From Myrica gale (taxonomy: Eukaryota > Streptophyta > Magnoliopsida > Fagales > Myricaceae): a DNA stretch of 64,000 nucleotides. The translations under genes were made by a program, and so were the position numbers. Numbering within the stretch: position 1 is the stretch's first letter; each line of letters opens with the position of its first letter. The notes beneath the pieces are model-generated. The model saw nothing but the letters and a program-made list of their open reading frames with translations, searched no databases and was not told the origin of the DNA. Of this stretch, positions 1 through 11,594 are shown one piece after another. The DNA is taken from positions 4,471,501 to 4,535,500 of the forward strand of contig OZ005605.1 of the NCBI GenBank assembly GCA_963930655.1, given 5' to 3'.

Positions 1-989
1 CCACAAAACCCATATCAAGTCCGGGAAGGACCAAGAAGTTCCCGCCGCCGTTGATGAGGTTTCTGAGGACCAATGTGGGGAGCAGAAGCAGAGGTAGGTC
101 ACGTTCAAGCCCTATGTTTATTTGGAAAAAGAACACCGCCGTTGAAACCCAAGAACCCTCCTCTCCTAAAGTTACATGCATGGGCCAAGTCCGGGTCAGG
201 CGCTCCACTAAACAGGCTGCCACCGGTGGGCCCGGTCGAACCCGCGGGGCTGGAACCTCGACAAGACGTCGGTGCAAATGGCTCCGAAATGCCCTTTTCT
301 GCCACCGTATCACCTGGAAAATAAAGCCCATATCTTTCCGACCCGCTTGGCACAAGTGGGTTTTGTTCTTTCGAGGGGCTTTCCGGGGAAAAGTCGAAAT
401 TCGTGAAGATTCACCCAGAGTCGGACCGAAGTTTGGGAATATAAGTGAATTTTCAGAGCAAGAGGATGTTGAAATGGAAGAAGATGAGGAAGAAAATGTT
501 AAGGTCTTTGTGTCCAACTCTACTTCGCCGCCAAAGAACGCTTTGTTATTGACTAGGTGTAGATCTGCTCCTTACAGATCGTCGTCTTTAGCCTGTAGAT
601 TCTGGGGTTCACCGCTAGGGATTGAAGAAACAGAGCGAGGAGACCAAGGAAACAGAGAGGAACAGGCGGAACCTGAGAAACCCATAACGGCAAGAGAGTC
701 GATTTCGGATGAAGAATCGATAAAAGAGTCGATTTCCGATGAAGAATCCAGAATATGTCCTGAAGCTGAAGGAAAGTTGGAGTTTTTAAAAGGTTCAATT
801 AGAGAAAGATTAACCGAAACCGCAAATGTTGAAGACTTGAAAGCAGGGAAAGCCGCAGACTCTGTGCGGCCTCTGATACTCACAAGGTGTAAATCAGAAC
901 CAGCGAGAACCGGAGAGAAGCTGGATCCAGAGATGAACTCCTGGAAGCAGAGAAGGTTGGGTGACTTGGGTCTAGCTGATTCACGCTGA
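1..989 (+). CDS. Protamine-P1-family-like SR-rich protein, 5' end outside window
   Basis: The reading frame is already open at base 3 and ends with TGA at 987-989, so the true start lies upstream of the window; the ATG at 54 is internal. The visible ~328 residues have an N-terminal part rich in Ser, Arg and Gly (the SRSRGRSRSSPMF region), a conserved block KVTCMGQVRVRRS, then a hydrophobic/basic stretch (HKWVLFFRGAFRGKVEI), an acidic run of Glu/Asp around residues 155-166, and two copies of a short motif, LLTRCRSAP and LILTRCKSEP. Between them lies a direct repeat of SISDEES. This arrangement is that of the plant family loosely named protamine P1 (At2g37100 type, from memory). The name reflects base composition, not a shown sperm-protamine role; molecular function is unknown. 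No intron is seen. It is the first member of a conserved gene block with the PLAC8, S1FA and peroxidase genes further right. Confidence 0.8.
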   Translation, partial: TKPISSPGRTKKFPPPLMRFLRTNVGSRSRGRSRSSPMFIWKKNTAVETQEPSSPKVTCMGQVRVRRSTKQAATGGPGRTRGAGTSTRRRCKWLRNALFCHRITWKIKPISFRPAWHKWVLFFRGAFRGKVEIREDSPRVGPKFGNISEFSEQEDVEMEEDEEENVKVFVSNSTSPPKNALLLTRCRSAPYRSSSLACRFWGSPLGIEETERGDQGNREEQAEPEKPITARESISDEESIKESISDEESRICPEAEGKLEFLKGSIRERLTETANVEDLKAGKAADSVRPLILTRCKSEPARTGEKLDPEMNSWKQRRLGDLGLADSR

Positions 990-2858
990 CCACGTGTTTT
1001 GTGATTAATTGATTACTAATTATTATTTCGTTTTACTCTGTCTTTATTTTCTTATTTTGTTTGGGCAACTTAATTATATTCGTTTTTTTTTTCTTCTATG
1101 AAATACTTGTTGGGCTGTACGAGAGAATCTCTATGGCTCTTTGGTTGTTGGTGCCAATATATAAGAAAAGGTAAGTTGGTCGTACGCTGAAAGCCTGAAG
1201 CAATGAAATTGTTATGTTCATCTCCTCTGCCACCCGTAATGGGCAGCTGTATTTATTGCTTTCTTTTGTTGGGTTTCAACAAATTACATGGAACTGGAAG
1301 TCTGAGCCTGCTCTCGGTGCTATCTGTTTTGGGGCAATGGGAGCTTGATTAATAGATGAGCATCTTTGGATACTCTGACCAACTTTTATAGCAGTTAGTT
1401 GAAGGCTATTAGAATATTGATCCACTTCTTATTTTAGTTCGTGTTCATACGTGACCTCTCAGATATGCAGGTTTATTTAAAGCAAGAATAATTAATAATG
1501 TAGCTTCCTAGGATCTTGGTTTTATTTTTAATGGGTTATTTTGGCTGTTGTCTTGTTTTCATGGATTTCAAATTAGATTCTAAAGTATGCTAATCAAAAG
1601 TATGGTAAAAAAGGACCTATCATGACCTGGTCCTCCTATAATTATAGAATTGAGATTCAATGTTCTTTGACTGTTAGAAAGCTCGGGTTCGGCCCTGATT
1701 AATCTAAAACAGGACAGAATGAGTTTTACAATAAGATTTAGATTAAACAGAGCAGTATGATCTCTATAATAATATCTGTCTGGTTATCTCTTTAAATGAC
1801 ATAATTTCGAATTAAATAACATAATTTTAAATTATATTATACAATTTAGAGGAAAAATTACAGAAACTTCTGTTTCGTCAAAACTTCATACTCTGTTTTA
1901 GACTTCAGTTGCTTCGGGCTCGTGTATATGATTTGACCTTTGGGTAGTCCAATCATAACAGTAAAGGTGGGGTTCAAAGAGGGACTAATCGCACTTCTTA
2001 AGAGATGGTGTACGTGCTATTACTGACTCGTCAAGCTATCTTGTCGTTTTTCTCTTGGTCATTAACAATTGTTTGCGAGTTTCCATGGGCACATCGAAAT
2101 TCAATTCATTTGATCATGACTGCGTCATAATAAACCTTTGACCCCACGTTGAAGTGGTCATGTTTCTTTCTAAAGACAACTTTGTTTATTCAGAATATGC
2201 CATATCGGAGACTGGAGTGCCTGCTCTCCTAATACATTAGCTGTGTTTGTATTGTAAAATTTTAGTGTTGTTAAAATTTTAGGTATTGTGTTTAGTGAAA
2301 AAGTGAAGAGGGGTAATTTTTTATAATTTTTTGTAGTAAATAGTAATGATTTGATGGGGAGAGAGAGATTATATTGTAATATTTAATTGTGTTAAAATTT
2401 TAGAGGAGGTAAAATTTTGGTACACAAACGCACCCAAAAAACTGGAATTTGCTTTAATCGAGCGTTTGGAGTGCGAGATCATTCAAACAGAAAATTAGGA
2501 GGGTGAGAGGTGGGGCCATGATACATCTCATCCTAGATAGATATACATGTTTTACTCGGGTTATGTTTCTATTATTCAAACATAGTGTAGAGGATGAAAA
2601 TTGTAATATACCTAGTGGCCCTAGGCCCTTATCCCAAATGTTTTATTCTACACGACCTGGGCCTGTTAGGCACATGCCTTTATTTTTTAATATACAAAGG
2701 GTGAAAGCGTTATTTCACCTTCTGCTTAAAAAAAATTACAACACGGTGAAACAGTGTTTTGAAAAAATCCCTCCTCTTTATCGAGACCCCCTCTCTCTCT
2801 CTTCGAATTCTTCTCTCCCTCTCTCTCTCATCCTTGAGCCTCCTACCACCATTATCTG
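990..2858. other. Intergenic: 3' flank and one small MITE
   Basis: No coding stretch is supported here. It begins with the likely 3' UTR of the protamine-like gene (T-rich, with an ATAATTGATT-type AT run after the stop), continues as AT-rich DNA, and holds the MITE at 2240-2434. From about 2780 a CT-rich tract leads up to the hAT-like element. Confidence 0.6.
2240..2434 (+). repeat. Tourist-like MITE, copy 1
   Basis: A ~195-bp AT-rich unit starts GCTGTGTTTGTA after a TTA and ends TACACAAACGCACC. Its inner part (AAAATTTTAGG, GTGAAAAAGTGAAGAG, GGGGAGAGAGAGATTATA) recurs at 18111-18315 in the same direction and at 18458-18638 in reverse. Terminal GTGTTTGT/ACAAACGC pairs and the size fit a non-autonomous DNA transposon; the TTA flank suggests PIF/Harbinger. 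Confidence 0.55.
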
Positions 2859-4539
2859 CAGTGGCGGAGCCAGAAACCCAATCAATGGGGGGCAAACTCT
2901 TAAGGAAAAATGATAAAAAAAAAAATTTACTACGTAAGGCAAAAAAATGTCTTAACACTATAAATATAAAAAATTAAGGACTAAAAATACTAAAAAAATT
3001 GAAATACACGTACCGTACTATTTGCTGATACTGAGAGGTGGCATTAAAGATTAAATTCTTGTTGTTCAAAATACCAATAGAGCATCAACTAATCACACAA
3101 ACAAAGTATTTATATATATATTATTTGTAAAACAAAACACATAAATGAAACAAAGTATTTTCAGCAATATAACTTTTTACTTCGATAAATGAAATACTTA
3201 ATTTTGTTGCCAGAAAGGATGTGCCCTATGCTCAAAAATTCCTGCTGAATTTGTTGGGATTTGTAAAAAGAATACATAACACATAAATGAGAAAAATAAA
3301 CGATTACTGTGTTTCTACTTGAAATAAACAATAACAAAACGAAGCATATTGGAAAAAGAAGCCAAAGGATCTAAAGTTCAAAAAGAATCCAAGTTCCAAG
3401 GGCATAAAGATACTTCCCACTCTTACTATAGCTGTTTTTTAGTGTGACAGTACTATTGAACACGAGCTTCTCAGGAGTGGAATCTCTATCAGCAATAAAA
3501 TAACCCGAAATTGCAAGGTGGAATACATACTTGGTAAATGATAATAGAAAAAAATTTGGACACAAATTTCAATTTTAACATTCAAATAACTATTCTACTC
3601 CCTTTACAAAATGAGAAAACAAAAAAATCGTAATTCAAAATGCACATTATCTGGCTAAATTAATGGCTAAAATTTTGAAGAAATATATTTATAACTTGAT
3701 CCAAACGTCACAAATTACAATGGAAAAGAAGTTCCACCTTTAGAGAAAGACAATTAAAACCAAGTTAATCTCATTAGCTATGAAAAATCAGACCTAAACA
3801 AACAAAAGAGAGAGATGAAAATGAGTCTTACCTCGACTTTGGATTTTCATAAAATGTGGAGAAGTCAGACATGTAAAATTAGATGATGATAGTGACAATA
3901 AAATGATATAACCAATGATTCTCTAGTAGGTAAAGATAGACACGCAACACACTTAAATAATTGAATTATCACTTATCCAACAAGAGCACACACCCCCTTT
4001 CTCAGCATTTGTGATATCCAAATTCTCAACCAAGTCCAACATAAAAGGCAAAAGAACAAAAAGAAAAGCAGCACTAGAATAGCGAAAACATCTATTTCAA
4101 GGATTACAACACACAACGATTATCAGGACTCAGGAATAGTATAGGAAATATTCGTCGCAAAATTCACGACAGCATCAACAAGTTAAGGTAGGATTTCAAG
4201 TTTTGACACAAATAAATATCTCTTTGCTTATTCTTTTAGTTTGATTTTGAGTTACTAGGCTGTTTGAGCCTTAATTAAGGGGGGCGGGCTGATTCATCTA
4301 GGCAGCCAAGGGGGCGAGTTTAATTTTTAGTTGGCCAAGGAGGGTAGACCTAATAAAAAAATAAAAAAATTACATGTAAAAAATTTTTTTGGGGGAGCCA
4401 ATCGGGGCAATGGCCCCGGTTCGCCCCCCCCCCCCCTCCCCCCACCTGTGATTACCTGTTGTCCACCGCTGCACCAGCCACCAGCTTCTCTCTTAGTTGC
4501 TCCACTGTCACACTTAGATTTTGATCCGGCTCCGCCACT
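2859..4539. mobile_element. hAT-like non-autonomous DNA transposon, copy 1
   Basis: Left end CAGTGGCGGAGCC (from 2859) pairs with right end GGCTCCGCCACT (to 4539). The flanking 8-mers ATTATCTG (2851-2858) and ATAATATG (4541-4548) agree at 6 of 8 positions, consistent with an aged hAT target duplication. The left subterminal part shares AATACACGTACCGTACTAT with the element at 15290-17800, so both belong to one family. Near the right end are GGGGGAGCCAATCGGGGCAA and a C-run at 4425-4443. No transposase is recognisable. The hAT assignment rests on the 8-bp duplication and end sequence only. Confidence 0.6.
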
Positions 4540-7500
4540 TATAATATGTATATGTATTTGAGTATTTTGGTTTGGAAAAGTTACCTGCCAAAATCCTTTC
4601 CAACCCCTCTTTATATATAAAAAAAAAAACTGACATGCCTTGAGCATTGTTCCATGTTTTGTCTCTGTACACATAAGTAAAAAAGTTGACGTGTATGTAG
4701 ATTGCCCTCGCTACAATGATAAAGAAAAACAGAGACGAGAGAGGATGGACAAGTAAGAATTTGCACTTAAAAGGGTGCTAAATATTTTCTTGTTAGAAAA
4801 TTTTAATAGTATAGGTAATAAATAAATTTTGAATTTTTCATTATAATCAAAATTATAGTCAACGTGTAACAATATACTTTATAACTTAAAAAAGAAAAAA
4901 AAAATTATAAATAAACCTGACGTTACTTTAACTAGTAAAAGTCATCAATTATCATATAAGTATAAAAACCTTCTACAATTTCTTTTTCAATGTATATAAC
5001 AAGATAATTTGCAATAAAGTCATATTACATCATATTCGAAACTTGTCTTGACAATCTTTCAACCAAATAATAAACTTATGACTTTCCAGTCTTTAGCAAT
5101 GCTTGACACAAATAAAAAATGATAGACAAGTTCTATAACACTAGATGATATGCACCTTATACTCAAAGACTCATAAATTATTGATATAGACACGAAGTAA
5201 TGTTAAAATCTAGCCAAAGTAAGCAAGAGGAAAAAAAAACACAATATTTAGTTAATTGAATACAAAGAATAAAGATTGCCAAACTTTTTTCTTTGTTTAT
5301 CACACATAAACAGAGCAATGATATTTTAATTAAAAAATAATAATTAAATATAATAACGTTCATAATTCTAACCTGAGAAATTTTTTTGTGTGCAAGACAA
5401 AATGTTTATTGTATTCCAAGCGTTGAGTGTGAATTTTGCGATTTTATGTATATGGGGTAAAATACTGATAGAGGGAGGCTAATGAGAGTTAAAAATATGA
5501 GAAAGTAAGAGAGTAAATATTAAGAGCCAAGAAGAGAGAGAAATAAATAATAGAAAATATGATAAGATAAGAGTGTAAATAGTGAGAGAAAGGGGATAAT
5601 AGTTGAAACGTTAGAAGAGACAGAGAGAGAAAACAAAATAAAAAAGACATTTTTAAAAATTGGGGAGGTCCCTCTCTCACTATTCTTTATTCCTCACTTT
5701 TTTTTTCCAAAATTTTTGGGTGGGCCATTACAAAGTCTACTATCTATTTTGCTCATACATAATAGCTTCGTCCTTGAGAGAGAGAGTCGATACAACCCCA
5801 TCATAATAATACAAGATTTACACGTCACAAAAGGGATCAGAATCCTTTGTAATTTGATAGACACAATAAGTTAACTTTGTTGTAGGACTCATACTGTTCG
5901 AAACTTTACCTAGATAACATAAAATAGAATAGTATCCATATCTATCTATCTCCAAATTACACCATACAATTCGGAAAATATATTGCAAGGATCCTAATCC
6001 TCATTGAAGATATTCACTAAACAAATGTTGATGTATTCCTTGAAAAAGGGGTCGTGTATATGAGTATATCGAATGACCATTCTACCAGTACCAGATGATC
6101 ATTGAGGACTATTTTTCAAAGATAATGCGGTTTTTTCTTTGGGTAACAGAGAAATTCTCTCGCGCAACGTGTGTACTGGACTCGACCAGATTTGATTCTG
6201 TTTCAATGCATTGTGAGACCTTAATGCCCATGATAAATTCCGAACAATACTATGAACCAGCTTCACAACTTAAATCTGAGTCAAAGTCAAGAACTTGATT
6301 CCATGTGGAAAGATCTAAAAAAACTCATGGCAATTAGTCCAGTAATGGAACCCCGTTATCACCCCTGCTGTTTGAAAAGCAAAAACTAATAAATTTCAAA
6401 TTGTTCTTAATTCTCATACCCAAAGACAGTTTGCCTCGTACTCATACCGCATACCACCACTCCTTTTGCACTAATGGTCAGGCAAGAAAAATAGAGGTTC
6501 AGGGACCACAAGAGCTATACTTCTGAGCTGAGGCAGAGATTGCGGAGGATACAAATTGTCAGCCATTGGAATGAAAAGCAGAAAGAAAGCAGTTTCTAGT
6601 GCTCAGTGTTCCCAGTAGACAGATCGTGCAGAACTCCGAACAAGACAGTAGACACCAAAGCAAGAAGAAAACAGGTGCACAGCTTTTTGCTTTGAAAAAA
6701 CCCAGCTTTCTGTGGACCAGCCGAAAAGTTGTCCAAGGGCACGGCACGGCAAGTCACATCATCTATCAAGCAATGGGGGTAGTCTTGAAGCAATCATAGC
6801 AACACACTACAATGTATATGTCCACCGACCCTCTCTTGGAGCTAATGCGCTCGTCAGTTTTCATGTAGAGTGTTTTTCTTCCGTCCAACAGGGGGAAAAG
6901 AATGTAGTCATTCAGTCTAAAGGCCTTGGAGATAAGTTTGAAACTCAAAATTTGGTGCAAAAGTGCATAAGATTCATATGGGCTTTGCTCGCGGGCTAGC
7001 TGGTGTCCCTGGTATCAATCCAAAGTCCATCAGCGCCGGAACAAAGATTTTATAAGTTTTCTCGCAAATACTCCAATTTCTAAGGCCCTTTCTTTTCTCC
7101 CCCCCCCCCCCCCTCTCTCTCTCTCTTAAAACTAAAGTTGAAATTTTCCTGGGAAAAGGAAAAGAAAAACGAGTTCTTTTCATCTCGCATTGGTTAGGAC
7201 TTAGGAATATCTAGAAAAAGGAGGACAGAAAGAAGGGAACTCTCAGGACAGCTGAGACGGGCACTTGAAACTGCTGTGTGCAATTCTGCTGCTGGAATTG
7301 AAAGGATCTCGTGAGGCCTACAGTCATTTTCGCAGTCATGCTGGCAATCGCTGAGAAGAAACTCTAGAAAGACCCTTGCCGATCCAGCCATTACATAGCT
7401 GTTGATGTTGGACCCAACAGGACAGGCCTGAAAGATAACCCCGATAACCATATGGGCATGTAGTTTTCAAACATAGATCACCGTTATAGGCAATCAATAC

Positions 7501-8139
7501 CCATGAATGAAATGCTAGATTATGCACTGTACGCTAATCATTGGATAATGTCGTGGCCTACCAATATTGTCCGTTATATCACATGGGCTATGGGGTTGAA
7601 TTTTCTCTTTTAGGTAGAAAACTCGACAGTGAGATATTAAGATGATTAATTTTTACCTACCATTCTTCGCCTCTGCCCTTGCAGCGCAGGGGTCTGGCTT
7701 GGATTGCAGGCTGGACTCAAGAGCATCCAAAGCCTACTGTCCAAGATTATGAACACTGTGACCAGATCTATGGTTTAAGCAAATCATGCACATCATATCT
7801 TTTGATTTGGGATTAAAAGATCGAAACAGAGTAGTTGTAGAGTAACGTGAAGTCCAGGCAAGTGAGCTTAAATGGGATGTCCCCTCTTAAGGACATTGTT
7901 ATTAGAAACACATGGAGCTGTCCGGACCAAGAATGATGATACATGTTCTTTAAAAACCCAAAAAAGCAAAGCTTTAAAATGAAAAGCCTAGGCATATGGT
8001 TTGGTTTCACTGACATAAATGTTCCAACCCAACACATCCGCATCAGTACCTCGCAACTTATTGCTGCCTCGATGTCGACGGTTTCACATGCACTAAGATT
8101 TAACCTCTGAGTCTCTGACGAACTCAGTTTTGGAATGCC
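4540..8139. other. Intergenic, no gene recognised
   Basis: AT-rich with purine-rich tracts (about 5465-5640 and 5776-5790) and a C-run plus CT microsatellite at 7099-7127. Short open frames are present on both strands between 6100 and 7530, but none has a recognisable domain, consistent codon use or a splice model. The last kilobase is probably the promoter region of the secreted-peptide gene. Confidence 0.5.
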
Positions 8140-8683
8140 ATGGAGCGCAAGTCCTCTAGCATCACGGCTATATTTCTGCTCTTCCTCCTCCTCACCGTGC
8201 CTTCCTTTTCAAGAGGTTTGCTCCCCATCTCTTTTTCTCATGAATACTTCTGCAGAAACGCTCTAGTTAACAGGGATTCTTCAGCATGTGATTATCGGAT
8301 TCTGATTGGATAATTGGTTTATGGTTAGGGGGATCCAATGAGTTGGATTTGGAGGTGTATGAAATTGACTATAGAGGTCCGCAGACACACTCCTCAATTC
8401 CTCCTCCCGTTAACTGGCGGGGCAAGCATTTGACCCATCGAAAAACTGTTGTGGAACCTTCCAAATCCAAGGGCTTGGGAGTTGGTCATATAGGAGGAAC
8501 AGTAAGTCCTCACGACGACGCATGCAATGATAATAGATGTTTGGTAATTGTCAAAGTAGATGAATTTAGAAAATGGGGTTTGATCTCAATGCATTCGCAT
8601 TCCATACATCTCGCCTTTCAGTTCATTTCACAGTTTCTTTGGTCATTGTTTGTGAATTGCAGGTCAAGAAACTTCACGGATAA
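8140..8683 (+). CDS. Small putative secreted peptide precursor with DY motif, three exons
   Basis: Exons 8140-8215, 8329-8501 and 8663-8683 join in frame to 270 nt, 89 residues. Both introns are GT-AG (donors GTTTGC and GTAAGT; acceptors TTAG and TTGCAG). Residues 1-25 form a clear signal peptide: a basic start (MERK), a Leu/Phe-rich core and a polar end PSFSR. The mature part has VYEIDYRGPQTHSSIPPP around residues 35-52, then a basic region, and ends KKLHG. There are no cysteines in the mature part and no membrane segment. An Asp directly before Tyr is the minimal context for tyrosine sulfation known from PSK, PSY, RGF and CIF peptides; Pro-rich tails in such peptides are often hydroxylated. 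That link is inference. I cannot name the family. A second ATG at 8135 is out of frame. Convergent with the INO80C gene. Confidence 0.65.
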
Positions 8684-9639
8684 GAAGTGTTGGAAAGTGG
8701 TGGGTTTGGTCTTCATAAAAAAACAGCTCAGTTTTCCTTGTACCGACAATCTCCTAAAATGTTTTACCTATCTAGCAATTTGTTTACCGTACATGAGGGT
8801 TTGCTGTGTGATCCTTGTTTTGGAGCTTGAATCTTGATACTGTAAGTATTGGTGAATAGCCATACCTCGTATGACAATGTTAGTTGCAACTTACCCATTT
8901 CCATTTGGGACTCATCATAGGCATAAGGTTACTCTCAAATTTAATTCAGGAGAAGGCATTGCAGATTAGAGGCATTTAACATCTAAATGCTGCATGTTTG
9001 AGTGATTATTGATGTCTACTGAAATTCATGCACGTTAAATGCATTGCCATAGAGAATACTATGACGGTTCAATTTTATCACACTTTCTTAAAGCCTTAGC
9101 ATGTTCTGGGTTGGAGAAAACTTCATTCACGATTCTATAACTACATTTTCTTTCATAAATCCCCACAACTTATAAAGCTAAAGTTCGAGTCTACTTCGAC
9201 TATATGGAAAAAATGACAACCATGAAAGATATTGTAAGGCAATTCGTAATTTGTGTCTCTTTTCTAAGAATTGTAACAAAGGAGCATAAGAACAAGCTGA
9301 AGCTGAAGATTGAAACACAGATTGCAATGCGCAAAGACCTATCACGACATAGACATGAGATGTTCGTTGAAGAGTCTTTTTCTATTGAGAGAGCAGGTAA
9401 AAAAATTAATGAAGGAAAGATTACATAGATATACTACTTGGACTGTGAAAGAAAAGAAAACACAATTGAGTCTGCTCTGTTCCATTTGATACAACTTACA
9501 GCAAGCAACGGGGGATTCCAAACATAATTACAGTTCCGAAAACTTACCTTATATTCCAAAAGTTAGGTTCTGGAAGAAACAGGGGTTAAAAAAGGAACAC
9601 AAGGGACAGACACCATGCTGTTTCATCGAAACTCCAAAG
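8684..9639. other. Intergenic between convergent genes
   Basis: Holds the likely 3' UTRs of the peptide gene and of the INO80C gene. An open frame at about 9204-9428 (rich in Lys, Met and Glu) has no recognisable domain and is not supported as a gene. Confidence 0.4.
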
Positions 9640-11594
9640 TTACTTTAGAACGACTGCTGCGTTTCTCAGAGCCAGATACCTTTGCACATACTCGTTAGGA
9701 AGGGATCTTACAAGCTTGAAAACATCAGCATTCGCGTAACGGAGATTGGTCCTGGGATCATAGTAAGGTGCCTGCATGATAAATTCCTAGTCTCAATGGA
9801 TCTGAATGACCTCTAATTGGCAATACGGATGTTATAGTTGTTAGGCCAGTGGAGTAGCAAATAACACATCAAAGGTCTGGAGGGGTGTAGCTCAGTTCAG
9901 AACTCATCCAATACACAAGTGATAAATTCCTAGTCTCAATGGATCTGAATGACCTCTAATTGGAAATACAGATGTTATAGTTGTTAGGCCAGTGGAGTAG
10001 CAAACAACACACCAAAAGTCTGGAGGGGTGGAGCTCAGTTCAGAACTCATCCAATTTAACTCAACAGCCCAGTAAGCACGGTAAAGGGAAAGTGGGGCAA
10101 GGTGTTCAACTTGTAGCCTTGATGAAAAAGAGAGGGAGCCAATAGAATGGATCTGAATTCGACTGCTGGATCCAAACACAATATAGACGAATATTCAAAC
10201 ACAACTTCATGTGGGAGATACCTATAATCACTATCTCATATAAGAGAGCACATACCTCATATCCTGTTATATCACAGATTCTCTTGCATGGATGCATAGA
10301 AGGTGGTGTCTCAATATTAATATCTGCATAACAGGACATAGCAAGGTCAAAACTCATAATGGAGCTTTAGAGGAACTTATATAACAAGGAAGATAAGAGA
10401 AGGAAACTATAGTCTTAAACTCTCAACGTTAAATGTAGTTTGAAAATTGGTAGAAGGATTATTGTTCTTATCATGGAAGTATGATAGAAAAGTTGAGCCA
10501 AGTGACAAATCCAAGCTGTTACTTTAAGACTTCAAGCTACCATACTTAATCATTGACCTTATCACGTGCCCACTTCAGTACAAGTGAGTTTATTCTATGG
10601 TCTATGGAAGCAAAATATATAAATGACCATCATTATTCTAAAGGTTAAAGACCATCCCTGAGCACAACTTAGTGAGATGAAACTCTCAGATGGCAAATGT
10701 ATCAATAAATCACATTCAGTTATGTGAGTCATGTTTAAATTCTCAGCATGGTCCTCAAATGGTCTATATTACACTTACGCAGTGAGATGTCATCATTAGT
10801 ATTTTTAACTCTCAAATGCTTATGATTAGCATGTGCAAATGATGCACCTCCAGCAGAAAAAAAAAAAACCTTGAGGGCATGATGTCAACCTCATTTCAAC
10901 CTGAACATATCTATTAAAAAAAAATCCTATCCGGTAGCTAAAGTGCAAAACTTAACAAGTTGATAACCTGAATTCGATCAAAACCACAGGAGAGTATAAT
11001 GTAATTAACTTTTCATCTATCAAGTCGCAGTAACAACCACCTACTTAACACAAAATGGGACAATTTACAAATGGATACATATATTCTCTAGAATCAACAT
11101 TGAAAGGAGCATAAATCTGTTAAGCTCCAAAATTTGTCGTTTTTGTTCAATCTACAAGCCCAATTTAATGAATCAACCTTTTTCTATCTTTTCTCCGGTT
11201 TGGCATTGTTGCATCAAGGAAACCATCAAAGACTCCCCAGTTACTGTTAGTTCAGAAATAATTTTCGTTTCAACACTAGAGAAGCCATACAATTTTACCC
11301 CCTTCGCGACATTCTAAACGTTCTTTCTTGTACGCATTCTCAACGGTTTTCCTGGTAGTCAATGATATTCTTTTTTCTAGAAATAACGGAAAGTGTAAAA
11401 AGGGGTTGTGAGAACTTACAGTTGGGTTCATCAGAAGGGTAATTCTGGTAGTTTTCGGCCTGAAGGATCTGCTTGAGATGTTTCCAGTGCCTGCCTCTGG
11501 ATTGGCCTTTTGGGTACTTCTCGTACATTTGTATTTGCTTGAAACCGAGGTGGGTAGGCAACACAAGCTCTGCTTCTACGACTTCCCTCTCCAT
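9640..11594 (-). CDS. INO80 complex subunit C (Ies6-like, YL1 C-terminal domain)
   Basis: Three exons on the minus strand: 11594-11420, 10323-10256 and 9771-9640, joining in frame to 375 nt, 124 residues, the usual length for plant INO80C. Splice sites are GT-AG (donors GTAAGT and GTATGT; acceptors ATGCAG). The N-terminal half holds [17 protein letters not shown] and [14 protein letters not shown]; the second exon gives the conserved [20 protein letters not shown], and the third a DPRTNLRYA block followed by the hallmark [15 protein letters not shown] near the C-terminus. The last two exons form the YL1-C domain. In yeast and mammals this subunit (Ies6/INO80C) partners Arp5 in the nuclear INO80 nucleosome remodeller; the same role is inferred here. 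The intron between exons 2 and 3 carries a 143-bp direct duplication. No frame damage is seen. Confidence 0.85.
9778..10060. repeat. 143-bp tandem duplication inside INO80C intron 2
   Basis: The sequence starting GATAAATTCCTAGTCTCAAT at 9778 starts again at 9921 and both copies run through GTTGTTAGGCCAGTGGAGTA to GAACTCATCCAAT. They differ at a few sites (for example CAATACGG against AAATACAG), so the duplication is not very recent. Copy 1 begins within 10 bp of the exon 3 acceptor. Confidence 0.9.

Noticed and set aside
2710-2977. Ser/Leu- and Arg/Glu-rich frames on both strands before the first hAT-like element.
   Set aside because: Caused by a CT-rich tract; low complexity, no domain.
4327-4674. 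Gly/Pro-rich frames on both strands near the right end of the first hAT-like element.
   Set aside because: They come from homopolymer C and GC-rich terminal sequence; not coding.
8343-8837. A 164-residue plus frame through exon 2 of the peptide gene and its second intron.
   Set aside because: The first part is the real exon 2; the rest is intron read-through, as the GTAAGT donor and the short exon 3 show.
9880-9912. GGGGTGTAGCTCAGTTCAG resembles the A box of a tRNA gene, and recurs in the second duplication copy.
   Set aside because: No B box (GGTTCGAATCC-like), no acceptor stem and no cloverleaf. It is part of the intron duplication.
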